A stretch of DNA of 64,000 nucleotides from AP-16 sp963755055 (GTDB lineage: Bacteria; Pseudomonadota; Alphaproteobacteria; Rhizobiales; Xanthobacteraceae): the NCBI GenBank assembly GCA_963755055.1, contig CAVWIS010000023.1, positions 62,001 to 126,000 of the forward strand. Direction: 5' to 3'. A program made the position numbers and the translations under genes. The notes under the pieces are model-generated. The model did not search any database. It saw only the letters and a list, made by a program, of their open reading frames with translations, and had not been told where the DNA came from. Of the stretch, positions 17,898 through 27,500 are shown piece by piece (within the stretch, counting starts at the first letter, position 1; the number at the start of each line of letters is the position of its first letter).

Positions 17898-18112
17898 GGC
17901 GGCTCCGTGCGTCGACTCGTGATCGCGGAGGCTGCTGGCGATTCATGTCCAAGTCCAGAGCATGGCTGCCGTGCGGACGCCCGCTCCCGGCTTCCGGGTA
18001 ACCCGCCAGAGTGGTAGCCTCCGCGGCCATCCCCGGTCGCCGGGGACCGTCGGAAAACAGCCGACGCCAAAACGAACGGCCGCAAAGGCCGGGCATTCAG
18101 GGAGAGAGCACC

Positions 18113-20255
18113 ATGAAACTCCGGCAATTCCTGTTTTCGACCGTTGCCGCTCTCGGCATTACGGCGCTGACGGTTGCGCCCGCGCCGGCGCAGCAGGCGG
18201 CGCAGCCTGCGATCGACAACGACGATATCGGCGGCGTGGTGCGCGGCCCCAACGGGCCGGAGGCGGGCGTCTGGGTGATCGCCGAGACCAACGAGCTTCC
18301 GACCAAATTTGCCAAGATGGTGGTGACCGACGACCAGGGGCGCTACGTGATCCCCGACCTGCCGGCGGCGAACTACACCGTCTGGGTGCGCGGCTACGGA
18401 CTGGTGGATTCCGCCAGATTGCGCGCCAAACCCGGCCAGCATCTCGACCATGCCGCCGTGCCCGCCCCGACGCCGGCCGCGGCGGCGCATTACTATCCGG
18501 CGATCTATTGGTACGCGATGATGAAGATCCCGCCGGAGAGCGAGTTCGGCGGCAAGAGCGATATTCCGGAAAAGCTCACGCAGACCGACTGGCTCAAGCA
18601 GGTGAAGAACATCGGCTGCGTCGGCTGCCATCAGCTCGGCCAGGAATCGACGCGGACGATTCCGGCGCAGTTCGGCACCTTCGCGTCGGGCGCGGACGCC
18701 TGGATACGGCGCATCCAGTCGGGACAGTCGGGCGAGCAGATGACCAACCAGATCGCCGGCAATTTCGGCGGCGCGCCGTTCCGTTATTTCGGCGACTGGA
18801 CCGACCGCATCGCCAAGGGCGAGCTGCCAAGAACCGCGCCGCCGCGGCCGCAGGGCGTCGAGCGCAATCTCGTGGTGACCTCCTGGGAATGGAGCACCGA
18901 GAAGCATTATCTGCACGATCTCGTCTCCTCGGACCGGCGCCAGCCGACCGTCAATGCCTACGGCCCGCTGTTCGGCTCGCCGGAATATTCCACCGACAAC
19001 ATGGCGATCCTCGATCCCAAGATCAGCAAGGCGTCGCTCTTCAAGATGCCGGTGGCGGATCCGGAAATGCCGGAATCGCTCGGGCCGGGCCATGCGGCGA
19101 GCATCAAGCGGCTGCAGCCTTCGGCCTACTGGGGCGAGGAGAAGATCTGGGACACCCGCGCCAACAACCACAACGCCATGTTCGACCGCAAGGGCAGGGT
19201 GTGGCTCTCGGCGACCGTGCGCGGCCAGGACAACCCGGCGTTCTGCCGCAAAGGCTCCGACCATCCGTCGGCGAAGATTTTCCCGCTCGACAAGTCGTCG
19301 CGCCAGGTGGCGATGCTCGACCCGAAGACGATGAAGTATTCCTTCGTCGACACCTGCTTCGGCACCCATCACCCGCAGCTCGGCTATGACGCCGACGATA
19401 CTTTGTGGCTGAGCGGTACCGGCCCGGTGGCCGGCTGGGTCAACACGAAAGTGTTCGACGCGACCGGAGACGCCGCCAAGGCGCAAGGCTGGTCGCCGTT
19501 CATCCTCGACACCAACGGCAACGGCAAGCGCGACGAGTATGTCGAGCCCAGCCAGCCGATCGACGAGGCCAAGGACAAGCGCATCGTGCCGGGCTCCGGT
19601 CCCTATGCGGTGATGCCGCATCCGAAGGACGGCTCGATCTGGTACACCGTCGGCGTGTTCGGCGGCCCGCCGGCGGTGCTACGCTTCGATCCCAAGACCG
19701 GACTGTCGGAAGTCTATAACGTGCCGAAGCCTGCCTTCGGCATCCGCGGCGGCGACATCGACGGCAACGGCGTGGTGTGGGCGTCGCTGTCGAGCGGCCA
19801 GCTCGGAAGCTTCGATCGCAGCAAGTGCAAGGGTCCGCTCAACGGGCCGAAGGCGACCGGCGATCACTGCCCCGAGGGCTGGGCGTTCTACAAATATCCG
19901 GGCCCCGGCTTCGAGGGCCTCGGCGACAACAGCGCCGAGTTCGAGCTACTACACCTGGGTCGACCAGCACAACACGCTCGGGCTCGGCGAGAATGTCCCG
20001 ATGTCCACCGCCAATCTCGGCGACGGCCTGGTAGCGCTCAAGGACGGCCGGATGATCTCGTTGCGCGTGCCGTATCCGATGGGGTTCTACGCCAAAGGTC
20101 TCGACGGGCGCATCGACGATGCCAACGCCGGCTGGAAAGGCCGCGGCCTGTGGACCACCAACGGCGATCGCGCGCCGTGGCTGATGGAGACCGGCCGGGG
20201 GAGCAAGCCGCGCGCCGTGCACTTCCAGCTGCGCCCCGATCCGCTGGCGCACTGA
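18113..20255 (+). pseudogene. Secreted haem-c, carboxypeptidase-regulatory-like/propeller protein with a frameshift
   Basis: The product starts with a signal peptide (MKLRQFLFSTVAALGITALT, then APAQQ), a carboxypeptidase regulatory-like domain (about residues 38-110), a CVGCH haem-c motif near residue 168, and a long propeller region reaching GDNSAE at 19937-19939. There the frame breaks: the original frame reads FELLHLG, but one base later it continues as SSYYTWVDQHNTLGLGENVP and stays coding to TGA at 20253-20255. One extra T at 19940-19941 explains it. The rest is intact, so this may be an assembly indel rather than decay. A GGGAGAG ribosome site lies 8 nt before the ATG. Likely a periplasmic redox or binding protein. 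Confidence 0.75.
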
Positions 20256-20301
20256 GCGGATTGTTTGGTGGGGTGATGTTTCTGCGGCGCGGCACAGCGC
20301 C

Positions 20302-20462
20302 GTAGGGTGGGCAAAATCGCGGCTCGGACGGGCGGCTCGCGCGAAGCTTACGAGCGATTTTGCCCACGCGGTCGGTCGGGCCCGCATCGTACCGCGTGGG
20401 CAAATCGCCGGCCACGCTTCAATCCGATTGCGCGGTCGGTGCGGGCGATTTGCCCACCCTAC
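20302..20462. repeat. Composite double-hairpin repeat, copy 2 (full unit)
   Basis: A 161-bp element with terminal inverted repeats GTAGGGTGGGCAAA (20302) and TTTGCCCACCCTAC (ending 20462). Inside, GCGATTTTGCCCACGCGGT (20353-20371) faces ACCGCGTGGGCAAATCGC (20391-20408), so the element folds as two hairpins back to back. It lies in a convergent intergenic region between the haem-c gene and the amidase gene and could act as a bidirectional terminator or RNA-stability element. Confidence 0.85.
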
Positions 20463-20487
20463 GGCAGCTATTGTTTATTTGCTCACG

Positions 20488-20557
20488 ACCGCGTGGGCAA
20501 ATCGGAGCCGGCAGTGTGCATCAAACGAAAGGTCGGGGCCGCATTTGCCCACCCTAC
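20488..20557. repeat. Half-unit of the same repeat family, copy 3 (supplies amidase stop codon)
   Basis: ACCGCGTGGGCAAATCGG (20488-20505) pairs imperfectly with GCATTTGCCCACCCTAC (20541-20557). The centre has GTGCATCAAACGAAAGG, the motif also found near 11070 and 55205 in the opposite orientation. The final CCCTAC includes the complement of the amidase TAG stop (20554-20556), so the repeat ends that reading frame. Confidence 0.8.
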
Positions 20558-22875
20558 GGCAGCGGGCCGAAGGCCGGCGGCGGGATGCGGCGGCGGGAGG
20601 CGGCCTCGTAGGCCGAGGCGATCTTCAGGAGCGCGTCCTCGCGGCCGGGCTCGGCGCGAAAGACCAGGGAGAACGGCAGGCCGGGCGCAGGAATCGTCGT
20701 CGGCGTGTGCGAGGCGCGCGAGACGTAGCGGGTGCCGTCGGGGCTGAGCGCGTACACCGGGTCGTAGGCGGTGGTGACGAAACCCGCCGGCACCAGGACC
20801 TCGGTCAGGCCGGCATTGGGGCCGCTGAGCGATTCCGGGCTCAAGTTGCTGGCGATGTCGTACTGATAGGCCCCGCCGATCAGCCCGGGCGGCCACGGGG
20901 TGTGCAGCCGCACCAGGGCGTCGAGCCGGTTCTCGAGAATCACCATCATGTCGACCCGGCGCAACAGCTCGCGCAGCATGATGCGCTCGTTGACGCCCTG
21001 GCGGCCGCCGAGCGGATTGCGCGGGTCGGAAACCTCTTCCCAGTTCCGGAATGCGGCGCGCTGGTCGTCGCCCCAGAATTTCGAGCGCGCGTTGAGCGCG
21101 GCAAAATCGGCGAGCGTCTCGGTGAACCCGAGCGCCTTCCAGTCCGCGGCGCGGCGCCCGAGATATTGCGGGACGTGGAAACGGAACGCCATCGCCAGCT
21201 CCTGCTGCTGGATGGTGGCGAGGTCGAGATTCTTCGGCGGCGCAATCCGTCCCTCCGCCATCTCCACCAGATAGTCGATCGGCTTCAGCGTGCCGGTGCC
21301 GAAAATCTTTCCCGGCGCGAACTCGGTCGGCACGATCGCCGCGGCAAATTCGCCAAACAGCGGCTGGCCGTCGCGCCCGAGCCTGAACAGAAGGTCCGGC
21401 ATGAACACCGGTACCAGCCGCGCCAGGGCACGGCGGAAATCGGTCGTCATCGGCTCGACGTCGGGATCCGGGGTCCACAGCGGATCGGAGGATTCGACCA
21501 GCGTCGCTCCGAGGCGCCCGCCGAGCATGGATTTGATTTCCGCCGCGGCCGCGGTGACGATCGGCTCCTCGGTCTTGGAGCCGGGCGGTATCACCATGGA
21601 TTCCCGGATGACGCCGAGACGCATGCCGGCAAGCGAGCCCCGTTCGCCGGTCATGGTGGCGTGGCCCGCATAGGGCGTGGCGAGCACCGAGGAGCGCGGC
21701 ACCGTGGTGTAGGGATCGCGCGGATCGTAGTAGCCCTCGGTCGGGTCCTTCAGGGCGTCGAGCACCTTTGCGCAGTCGCCGATGGTGCGGCAGTGGATGC
21801 CGCTGCGGTCGCAATAGATGTCGGCGCCGATGGCGCCGCCGTCGAAGCCCAGCATCGACTTGTGCGGCAGGATCAGCGCCACCGCGTTGTGGTTGGACGG
21901 CCCGCGGCACGACGCCCGCGTCTCCTCGCCGAGGCTCGCCATCACCATGTTGGTGGAGACCGACACTGCCGACCCCGAGCTCGAGCCGAGCGAGGCCGAG
22001 CGCGTTGTGTCGTACGGATTGGCCGGATTGCCGCTCCAGGTGCTGCGCTGATAGCCGAGCGTCGAGGGGAGCACTTTTTCCGGCTTGTGGCGGCCGCCGG
22101 GATCGCCCGCCCGGCCGTTGTACTCGGTGTTGACCGCCTTGGCGAAAATGATCGCGCCCTTGGCCCGCAACTGCTCCACCAGCACGTGGTCGCGCGCCGG
22201 GAAATCGATGTCGTAGCGGGCGTCCCCGCCGCCGGTGGACCGCATGTCCCTGGTGTCGAACGGGTCCTTGAACGAGAACACCACGCCGTACATCGGCATC
22301 GCCGCGAGGTCGGGATTGCGCCCGAATTGGGCGTCGAGCTCGGCGGCACGCTCCAGCGCGTCCGGCAGCCGGCGAAAGAATTCGCAGACCGGCGGCGCGC
22401 CTTGCGGCAGCGGGCCCGCCGAGGGGTGCCGGTCGAAGTCGCCGCGGCAGGTCACCGACCGCTCGCCGCGGATGTTGAGGGTCGCCAGCCCATTGACCTG
22501 CCCGGCATCCGGGATGCCGGCGATCATGCCGAACTGCTGCTGCACGGCGGGGTCGGACGAGGTCGCCTCCATGCGGCCTAGCTCGAGCGGCGGGCCGCGG
22601 TATTTGTCGAGATCGGGCAGGATGGTGGAGGCTTTCACCGTCCGCGTCGGGAATTTGACCGGCGCCATGGCGCGCACCGCGCCGGTCGCCTGCTCGACCG
22701 GGAGGCCGTCCTCCGTCACCAGTACGCTGGCGACGCCGTTGAAGGCGCGCACTCGGGCGAGGTAATGCCGTACGACCGCGACGCAGGTCGTTCGCCCGGC
22801 CTGGATGGCGCGGTGCAGGTCGTCGATCGTCGCCTCCTCGAGGCGAAATGTCTGGTCCGGCAAGCCGTCCGCCAT
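20554..22875 (-). CDS. Amidase-signature-family enzyme
   Basis: A 773-residue amidase-signature protein, longer than the usual 450-550. The Lys of the Ser-cisSer-Lys triad is in VVFSFKDPFD, the Gly/Ser-rich loop is LGSSSGSAVSVSTNMV, and the nucleophile loop is GEETRASCRGPSNHNA. An extended N-terminus (about 150 residues) and a long insert account for the size. The ATG at 22875 has GGGGGGAAG just upstream. It would hydrolyse an amide, substrate unknown. The stop codon lies inside a palindromic repeat, so the C-terminus may have been changed by repeat insertion. Confidence 0.8.
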   Translation of the reverse strand: MADGLPDQTFRLEEATIDDLHRAIQAGRTTCVAVVRHYLARVRAFNGVASVLVTEDGLPVEQATGAVRAMAPVKFPTRTVKASTILPDLDKYRGPPLELGRMEATSSDPAVQQQFGMIAGIPDAGQVNGLATLNIRGERSVTCRGDFDRHPSAGPLPQGAPPVCEFFRRLPDALERAAELDAQFGRNPDLAAMPMYGVVFSFKDPFDTRDMRSTGGGDARYDIDFPARDHVLVEQLRAKGAIIFAKAVNTEYNGRAGDPGGRHKPEKVLPSTLGYQRSTWSGNPANPYDTTRSASLGSSSGSAVSVSTNMVMASLGEETRASCRGPSNHNAVALILPHKSMLGFDGGAIGADIYCDRSGIHCRTIGDCAKVLDALKDPTEGYYDPRDPYTTVPRSSVLATPYAGHATMTGERGSLAGMRLGVIRESMVIPPGSKTEEPIVTAAAAEIKSMLGGRLGATLVESSDPLWTPDPDVEPMTTDFRRALARLVPVFMPDLLFRLGRDGQPLFGEFAAAIVPTEFAPGKIFGTGTLKPIDYLVEMAEGRIAPPKNLDLATIQQQELAMAFRFHVPQYLGRRAADWKALGFTETLADFAALNARSKFWGDDQRAAFRNWEEVSDPRNPLGGRQGVNERIMLRELLRRVDMMVILENRLDALVRLHTPWPPGLIGGAYQYDIASNLSPESLSGPNAGLTEVLVPAGFVTTAYDPVYALSPDGTRYVSRASHTPTTIPAPGLPFSLVFRAEPGREDALLKIASAYEAASRRRIPPPAFGPLP

Positions 22876-23073
22876 CGCTTCCCCCCGCATCCGTCCCTGC
22901 GCGGTATGGTTCAAGGCTCGGAGCGATGGAATAACCCGCCGCGCCGGGCACCGCCAGGGATGCGCGCCCGGCTGGTTGTCCACAGCCTGCGATTCTCGCG
23001 GCGCGGCTTCATTCGACTCCCGGTCGGCTTCGCACTGCAGTAGCCGCCTGGAGGGGAAGCCGAGGAGCGTTCG

Positions 23074-23445
23074 ATGGGCGTGCTGATGACGATCTGTCCG
23101 GTGACCGGACGCAACATCGAGACCGGGATCGAGACCGACAAACGCACATTGGCAGGGGCGGGCGTCTTCTCGGCCGTGATCGTTTGTCCCGACTGCGGAC
23201 AAGAGCACGTCGTCTCCAATCAGGACACCTGGGTGGTCGAGACCATCGGAGGAACTCCCGGAATTGTCGCCGGAAGCCTGATCCGTCGCCGGCCGCTCTA
23301 CTGCTTGGGCGTCAGGGCGTCGTCGATCTCCTTGGCGCGCAGCGCCGCCGGCCGTTTGCTGATCCGCTCCCAGTATTGCGCGAAGGCCGGCCGCTTCTCG
23401 ATGGTGCCGAACTGCAGTCCCCAGCCGATCTGCGATCCGACATAG
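23074..23445 (+). CDS. Small zinc-ribbon-type protein, C-terminus uncertain
   Basis: A convincing GAGGAG ribosome site precedes the ATG. The first 60 residues look conserved: TICPVTGRNIETGIETDKRT, then VIVCPDCGQEH, giving a C...CxxC metal site. After residue 62 the frame runs antisense through the end of the GST gene, which is implausible coding. A +1 shift around 23245 would end the protein in PSEELPELSPEA and a TGA near 23281, so a small indel is possible. Function unknown. Confidence 0.5.
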   Translation: MGVLMTICPVTGRNIETGIETDKRTLAGAGVFSAVIVCPDCGQEHVVSNQDTWVVETIGGTPGIVAGSLIRRRPLYCLGVRASSISLARSAAGRLLIRSQYCAKAGRFSMVPNCSPQPICDPT

Positions 23446-23921
23446 ACGTCGGCGGCGGTGAAGCTGTCGCCGGTCACGTAGGGGCCTTGCGACACCGCGC
23501 CCTCCAGCGCATTGATGGCATCGGCGAGCGTGCCGTAGCCGGCCATCCGTTCGCGTCCCTCCGGCATCACGAAACCGAGCGCCTTGTTGGTCACCGCCTG
23601 CTCGACCGGACCGGCGGAGAAGAACAGCCAGCGGTAATAGGGCGCGCGGCGGCGATCGCCGGGCGGCGGCGCCAGGCCGGCTTGCGGAAACGCATCGGCC
23701 AGGTAGGCACAGATCGCCGCGCCCTCGGTCACCACCGCCTCGCCGTGGCGGATGGCCGGCACCTTTCCCATCGGGTTGATGGCGAGATAGGCCGGCGCCT
23801 TCATGGTGGTGCCGTAGTCGAGCAGCTCGGTGCGATAAGGTTGACCGACCTCCTCGAGCATCCAGCGGACGATGCGGCCGCGCGACATCGGATGGGTATA
23901 GAACACGAGCTCGTCGGTCAT
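23298..23921 (-). CDS. Glutathione S-transferase
   Basis: A 207-residue GST. The N-terminal thioredoxin-like domain has VFYTHPMSRGRIVRWMLEE and the cis-Pro segment MGKVPAIRHGEAVVTEGAAI, which binds the gamma-glutamyl part of glutathione. The C-terminal helical domain ends with GDSFTAADVYVGSQIGWGLQF and RPAFAQYWERISKRPA. The ATG at 23921 with GAGG upstream is preferred to one at 23951. Likely a cytosolic detoxification enzyme. Confidence 0.9.
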   Translation of the reverse strand: MTDELVFYTHPMSRGRIVRWMLEEVGQPYRTELLDYGTTMKAPAYLAINPMGKVPAIRHGEAVVTEGAAICAYLADAFPQAGLAPPPGDRRRAPYYRWLFFSAGPVEQAVTNKALGFVMPEGRERMAGYGTLADAINALEGAVSQGPYVTGDSFTAADVYVGSQIGWGLQFGTIEKRPAFAQYWERISKRPAALRAKEIDDALTPKQ

Positions 23922-24238
23922 CTGTTTGGTGCCTCGTTTGCTGATCGGCATGGCCGATTATCGGGGCGCGATGGCGCTTTTGCGGCAGGGTCGCAGGGTG
24001 GGCAAATCGCCCGGCACGGCCGGCGAGACTTGCTGCATTGCCGGCGATTTGCCCACGCGGTCCGACGCCGGTCCGAACCGCGTGGGCAAAATCGTACGCG
24101 AGGCTCGGGCGAGCGGCAGCCTCGGCGCCTCGATTTTGCCCACCCTGCGTCACTCCGCGGCTCCCGATACCATCACGTTTTCCGGTACAGCCCGCGGCTC
24201 GTTTCTGCTATCATGCCCGCCACCCAGGGGACGGGCAC
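23922..24238. other. Intergenic region between GST and lipoprotein genes
   Basis: This 317-nt divergent gap is half filled by the 158-bp composite repeat (23992-24149). The remaining sequence should hold the promoters of both flanking genes, but no convincing -35/-10 pair or operator was recognised. Confidence 0.5.
23992..24149. repeat. Composite double-hairpin repeat, copy 4 (full unit)
   Basis: A 158-bp element. CGCAGGGTGGGCAAATCGC (23992) and CGATTTTGCCCACCCTGCG (ending 24149) are terminal inverted repeats. GGCGATTTGCCCACGCGGT (24043-24061) and ACCGCGTGGGCAAAATCG (24077-24094) are the inner arms. It has the same length and order of arms as the copy at 55001, including a shared TACGCGAGG just after the third arm. 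It lies between divergent genes, so it is not simply a terminator. Confidence 0.85.
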
Positions 24239-24370
24239 ATGTTCAGGCGGCTGTTTTTCCTTCTTGCCATCGGCCTTGCGCTCGGCGGCTGCTCGCGATG
24301 CGGCTTCTGGTGGGACGATCTCCGCGACGCCATGCCCAAATCTTGCAAGGTCGACGAGCCGCGGCGGTGA
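24239..24370 (+). CDS. Tiny lipoprotein
   Basis: A 43-residue protein, MFRRLFFLLAIGLALGGC followed by a short Cys- and Trp-containing tail. The lipobox LGGC places a lipidated Cys at residue 18. AGGGG lies about 12 nt upstream of the ATG, a weak ribosome site. Such short lipoproteins are widespread but uncharacterised in Rhizobiales. It precedes the large STAND-WD40 gene by 200 nt; a functional link is not evident. Confidence 0.55.
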   Translation: MFRRLFFLLAIGLALGGCSRCGFWWDDLRDAMPKSCKVDEPRR

Positions 24371-24570
24371 CCGGCGCCTGGGGCCGGCTTCACGGGTATA
24401 CAATTCCTGGATGCGCAGTATAATGATACGCGCGGCATTCCACCGCCACGGATAAGCACGCCGGCCCATCGCCGCGTCAGCCGTTCGGGATGGTCGCTGC
24501 CCCGGCTTCTACTCTCTGCGCCACCGCTCCGCTTGAGCTCTCCGGGGTGTCCAAAATATTCGGAGGAGGC

Positions 24571-27500
24571 ATGACAGAGCCCGGCACTGTTCGAGTCTTC
24601 GTCTCCTCGCCATCGGATGTGCGGCCGGAGCGTCTCATCGCGGAGCGCGTGGTGAAACGCCTCGCGCGGGAATTTGCCTACTGTTTCCGCCTCGAGCCGG
24701 TGCTGTGGGAGCGCGAGCCGCTGCTCGCCACCCACCATTTCCAGGACCTCATCGTCCCGCCGCACGAGACCGACATCGTGGTGACCGTGCTGTGGTCGCG
24801 GCTGGGCGTGCCTTTGCCCGAGGAGAAGTACCGCGGCGCGATCTCGCACGGCGCCGTGACCGGGACCGAGTGGGAGTTCGAGGATGCGGTGGCAGGTTTT
24901 CGTACCAGCGGGCTACCGGATCTCCTGCTCTACCGCAAGCGGGCGAAGATCACGGTCGAGCTCGGCGACCGGGCGACGCTGGACGAGCAGCAGCGTCAGA
25001 CCGAGCTGGTCGAGGACTTCATGCGGCGCTGGGTCCGCGGCGCCGACGGCAAGTCGTTTGCCGCCGCCTCGTGGGAGTTCGCCGACGCCAGCGAGTTCGA
25101 GAGCCAGCTCGAGGAGCACCTTCGCGCGCTGCTGCGCAAGCGCCTGACCAGGCCCGAGGACATCGAGACCCCGGCGACCCAGACCTGGTATCAGGGCTCG
25201 CCCTATCGCGGCCTCGAATCCTTCGAGCTCGAGCACGCGCCGGTATTTTTTGGCCGCATGCGGGCGCGCAACGAGATCCGCGAGACATTGGCACGCCAGG
25301 TGGAGCGGGCCTGCGGCTTCGTCCTGGTGATCGGCGCTTCCGGCTCGGGCAAGTCGAGCCTGGTCAAGGCGGGCGTCCTGCCCGATCTGCTGCTGCCCGG
25401 CATGGTCGGGCAGGTCGCGCTCTGCTGCTATGCCGTCACCCGGCCGGGCTCGCTGCCGGACGCCACGAAGGGCAGTGCGCTCGCCGCGCTCGCCCAGGCG
25501 ATGTTCTCGCCGACGGCGCTCCCCGAGCTCGCCGAGACGCCGCTCGAATACACCCCCGACCGGTTGCGCAATCTCCTGGAAAAAGTTCCGGCGGAAGCCG
25601 CGCAGCCGATCCGCCAAGGGCTGTCGGCGGCGGGGCAGAAGGCCGGCCTGACCGCGCGCGGCGAGGCGCGGCTCGTCCTCATCGTCGACCAGCTCGAGGA
25701 GCTTTTTACCGCGGGGATCGCCCGAGAGCAGCGCGAGAACTACGTCGCGGCGCTCGACGCCCTGGCGCGCTCCGGTCTCGTCTGGGTGATCGCCACCATG
25801 CGCAGCGACTTCTTCGACCGGGTGGCGGGGCTCCCGGCGCTCGCCGCCCTGTGCGCCGGCGAGGGGACCTATTTGCTGACGCCGCCCGACGGAGCCGACA
25901 TCGGGCAGATCATCCGCCGTCCCGCGCGCGAGGCGGGGTTGCGCTTCGAGACCGATCAGCGCAGCGGACGCAGCCTCGACGAGACCATCCGCGAGGCGGC
26001 GGCGAAATCCCCCGGATCGCTGCCGCTGCTCGAATACCTGCTCGACCAGCTCTGGCATCGGCGCTCGCCCGAGGGAGTCCTGACCATCCAGGCCCATGAC
26101 GCGCTGAACGGGCTCGAAGGCGCCATCGGCGAGCGCGCCGAGGAGGTGCTCAAGGGCCTTCCCGAGGACGTGCAGGCGGCGCTGCCCTCGGTGCTGCGCG
26201 CTCTGGTGACGATCGGCCAGGGCGAGCAGGCGGTCGCCACGGCGCGGCTGGTGCCGCTCTCAGCCTTCCCCGAGGGGAGCGCCGGCCGCCGCCTGGTCGA
26301 GGCGTTGATCCAGCCGCAGGCGCGGATCCTGGTCGCGGACGGCGACGGCTCCACGGCGCGGATCCGGGTGGCGCATGAGGCGCTGCTGACGCACTGGCCG
26401 CGGGCACGCCAGCGGATCGCCGCCGACCGGCGGGACATCCGCACGCGCGTGCGTCTCGAGGAGGCCGAGGCGCGCTGGCGCGAGGCGGAGCCCGCCGACC
26501 GCGACAGCCTGCTGTTGTCGCGTGGCCTGCCGTTGTCGGAGGGCGAGGGCCTCCTGGCGCGCCGCCGCGCCGAGCTCGATCCTGCGCTCGTCGCTTTCGT
26601 GGATAGCTCGGCACGGGCGGCGCGCGAGGCCGACCTCCGACGGATGCGGGCGCGGCGCTTGCGCATGGCTGCCCTCGGAGCGCTGGCAGTCGTGGCGTCC
26701 GGTTTTGCGGCGGTCGGCTGGTACGAGTGGCAGCAGGCCGCAGCAGCCAAGCATCAGGCCGAAGCAGCAAACAAGACGGTCGGCGTGGTCCAGCGGCTCG
26801 GTCGGCAGACCAGCGACATCGGGACGAAGCCCCAGCGCAGTCTCCTGTTGAGCGTGCATGCGGCCTCGCTGGGCGGGGATCTCCAGGCAGGCAAGAGGCT
26901 GGACGCGATCGACGGGCTGCGGCAGCAATTGCGGGTGACCGGCGGGCGCCCCTTGCCGGGCCACGAGAAGTCGACACAGGCCGGGGCGTTTTCTGCCGAC
27001 GGGCGCTGGCTGGCGACCGGAAGCGATGACGGCGCGATCCGCCTGTGGGATCTCCAGGACGCCGATCCCGCCAGCCGCTCGGTTCTGCTCGGCAGCCACC
27101 GCGGTGCGGTCAACGGCCTGGCGTTCAGCCCGGACCGCAAGTGGCTGGTCAGCGGCAGCGAAGACGGCACTCTTCGTTTGTGGGACCTCACGTCGGGCGG
27201 CGCCGGTGCCGGCCCCGTGCTGGCCCAGCCTCACGGCGCGGTACGCGCGCTGGCGATCAGCCCCGGCGGCGAGTGGCTCGCGTTCGGGACCGAAAACGGT
27301 CACGTCTGCATCTGGAAGCTCGCCGGCGAGGGCGCCACCGAAGCGCCGTGCTCGAATTCCCATGACGCGCCGGTCGCGCGCGTCATGTTCAGCGCCAAGG
27401 GGCGATGGCTTGCCACGGCCGCGTTCGGGGATCTGAAGAAGCAGATCCTGCTGTGGGATTTCGCGCTCGAGCCACGCCCGGCGCCGCCCAGGATCCTGCA

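Noticed and set aside
19930..19960. Programmed ribosomal frameshift at 19940
   Set aside because: No slippery heptamer or downstream pseudoknot is evident and homologues of this type are single-frame; a sequencing indel or mutation is simpler.
20428..22581. Long plus-strand frame (717 codons) opposite the amidase
   Set aside because: Low-complexity Arg/His/Gly-rich translation; the amidase signature on the minus strand is decisive.
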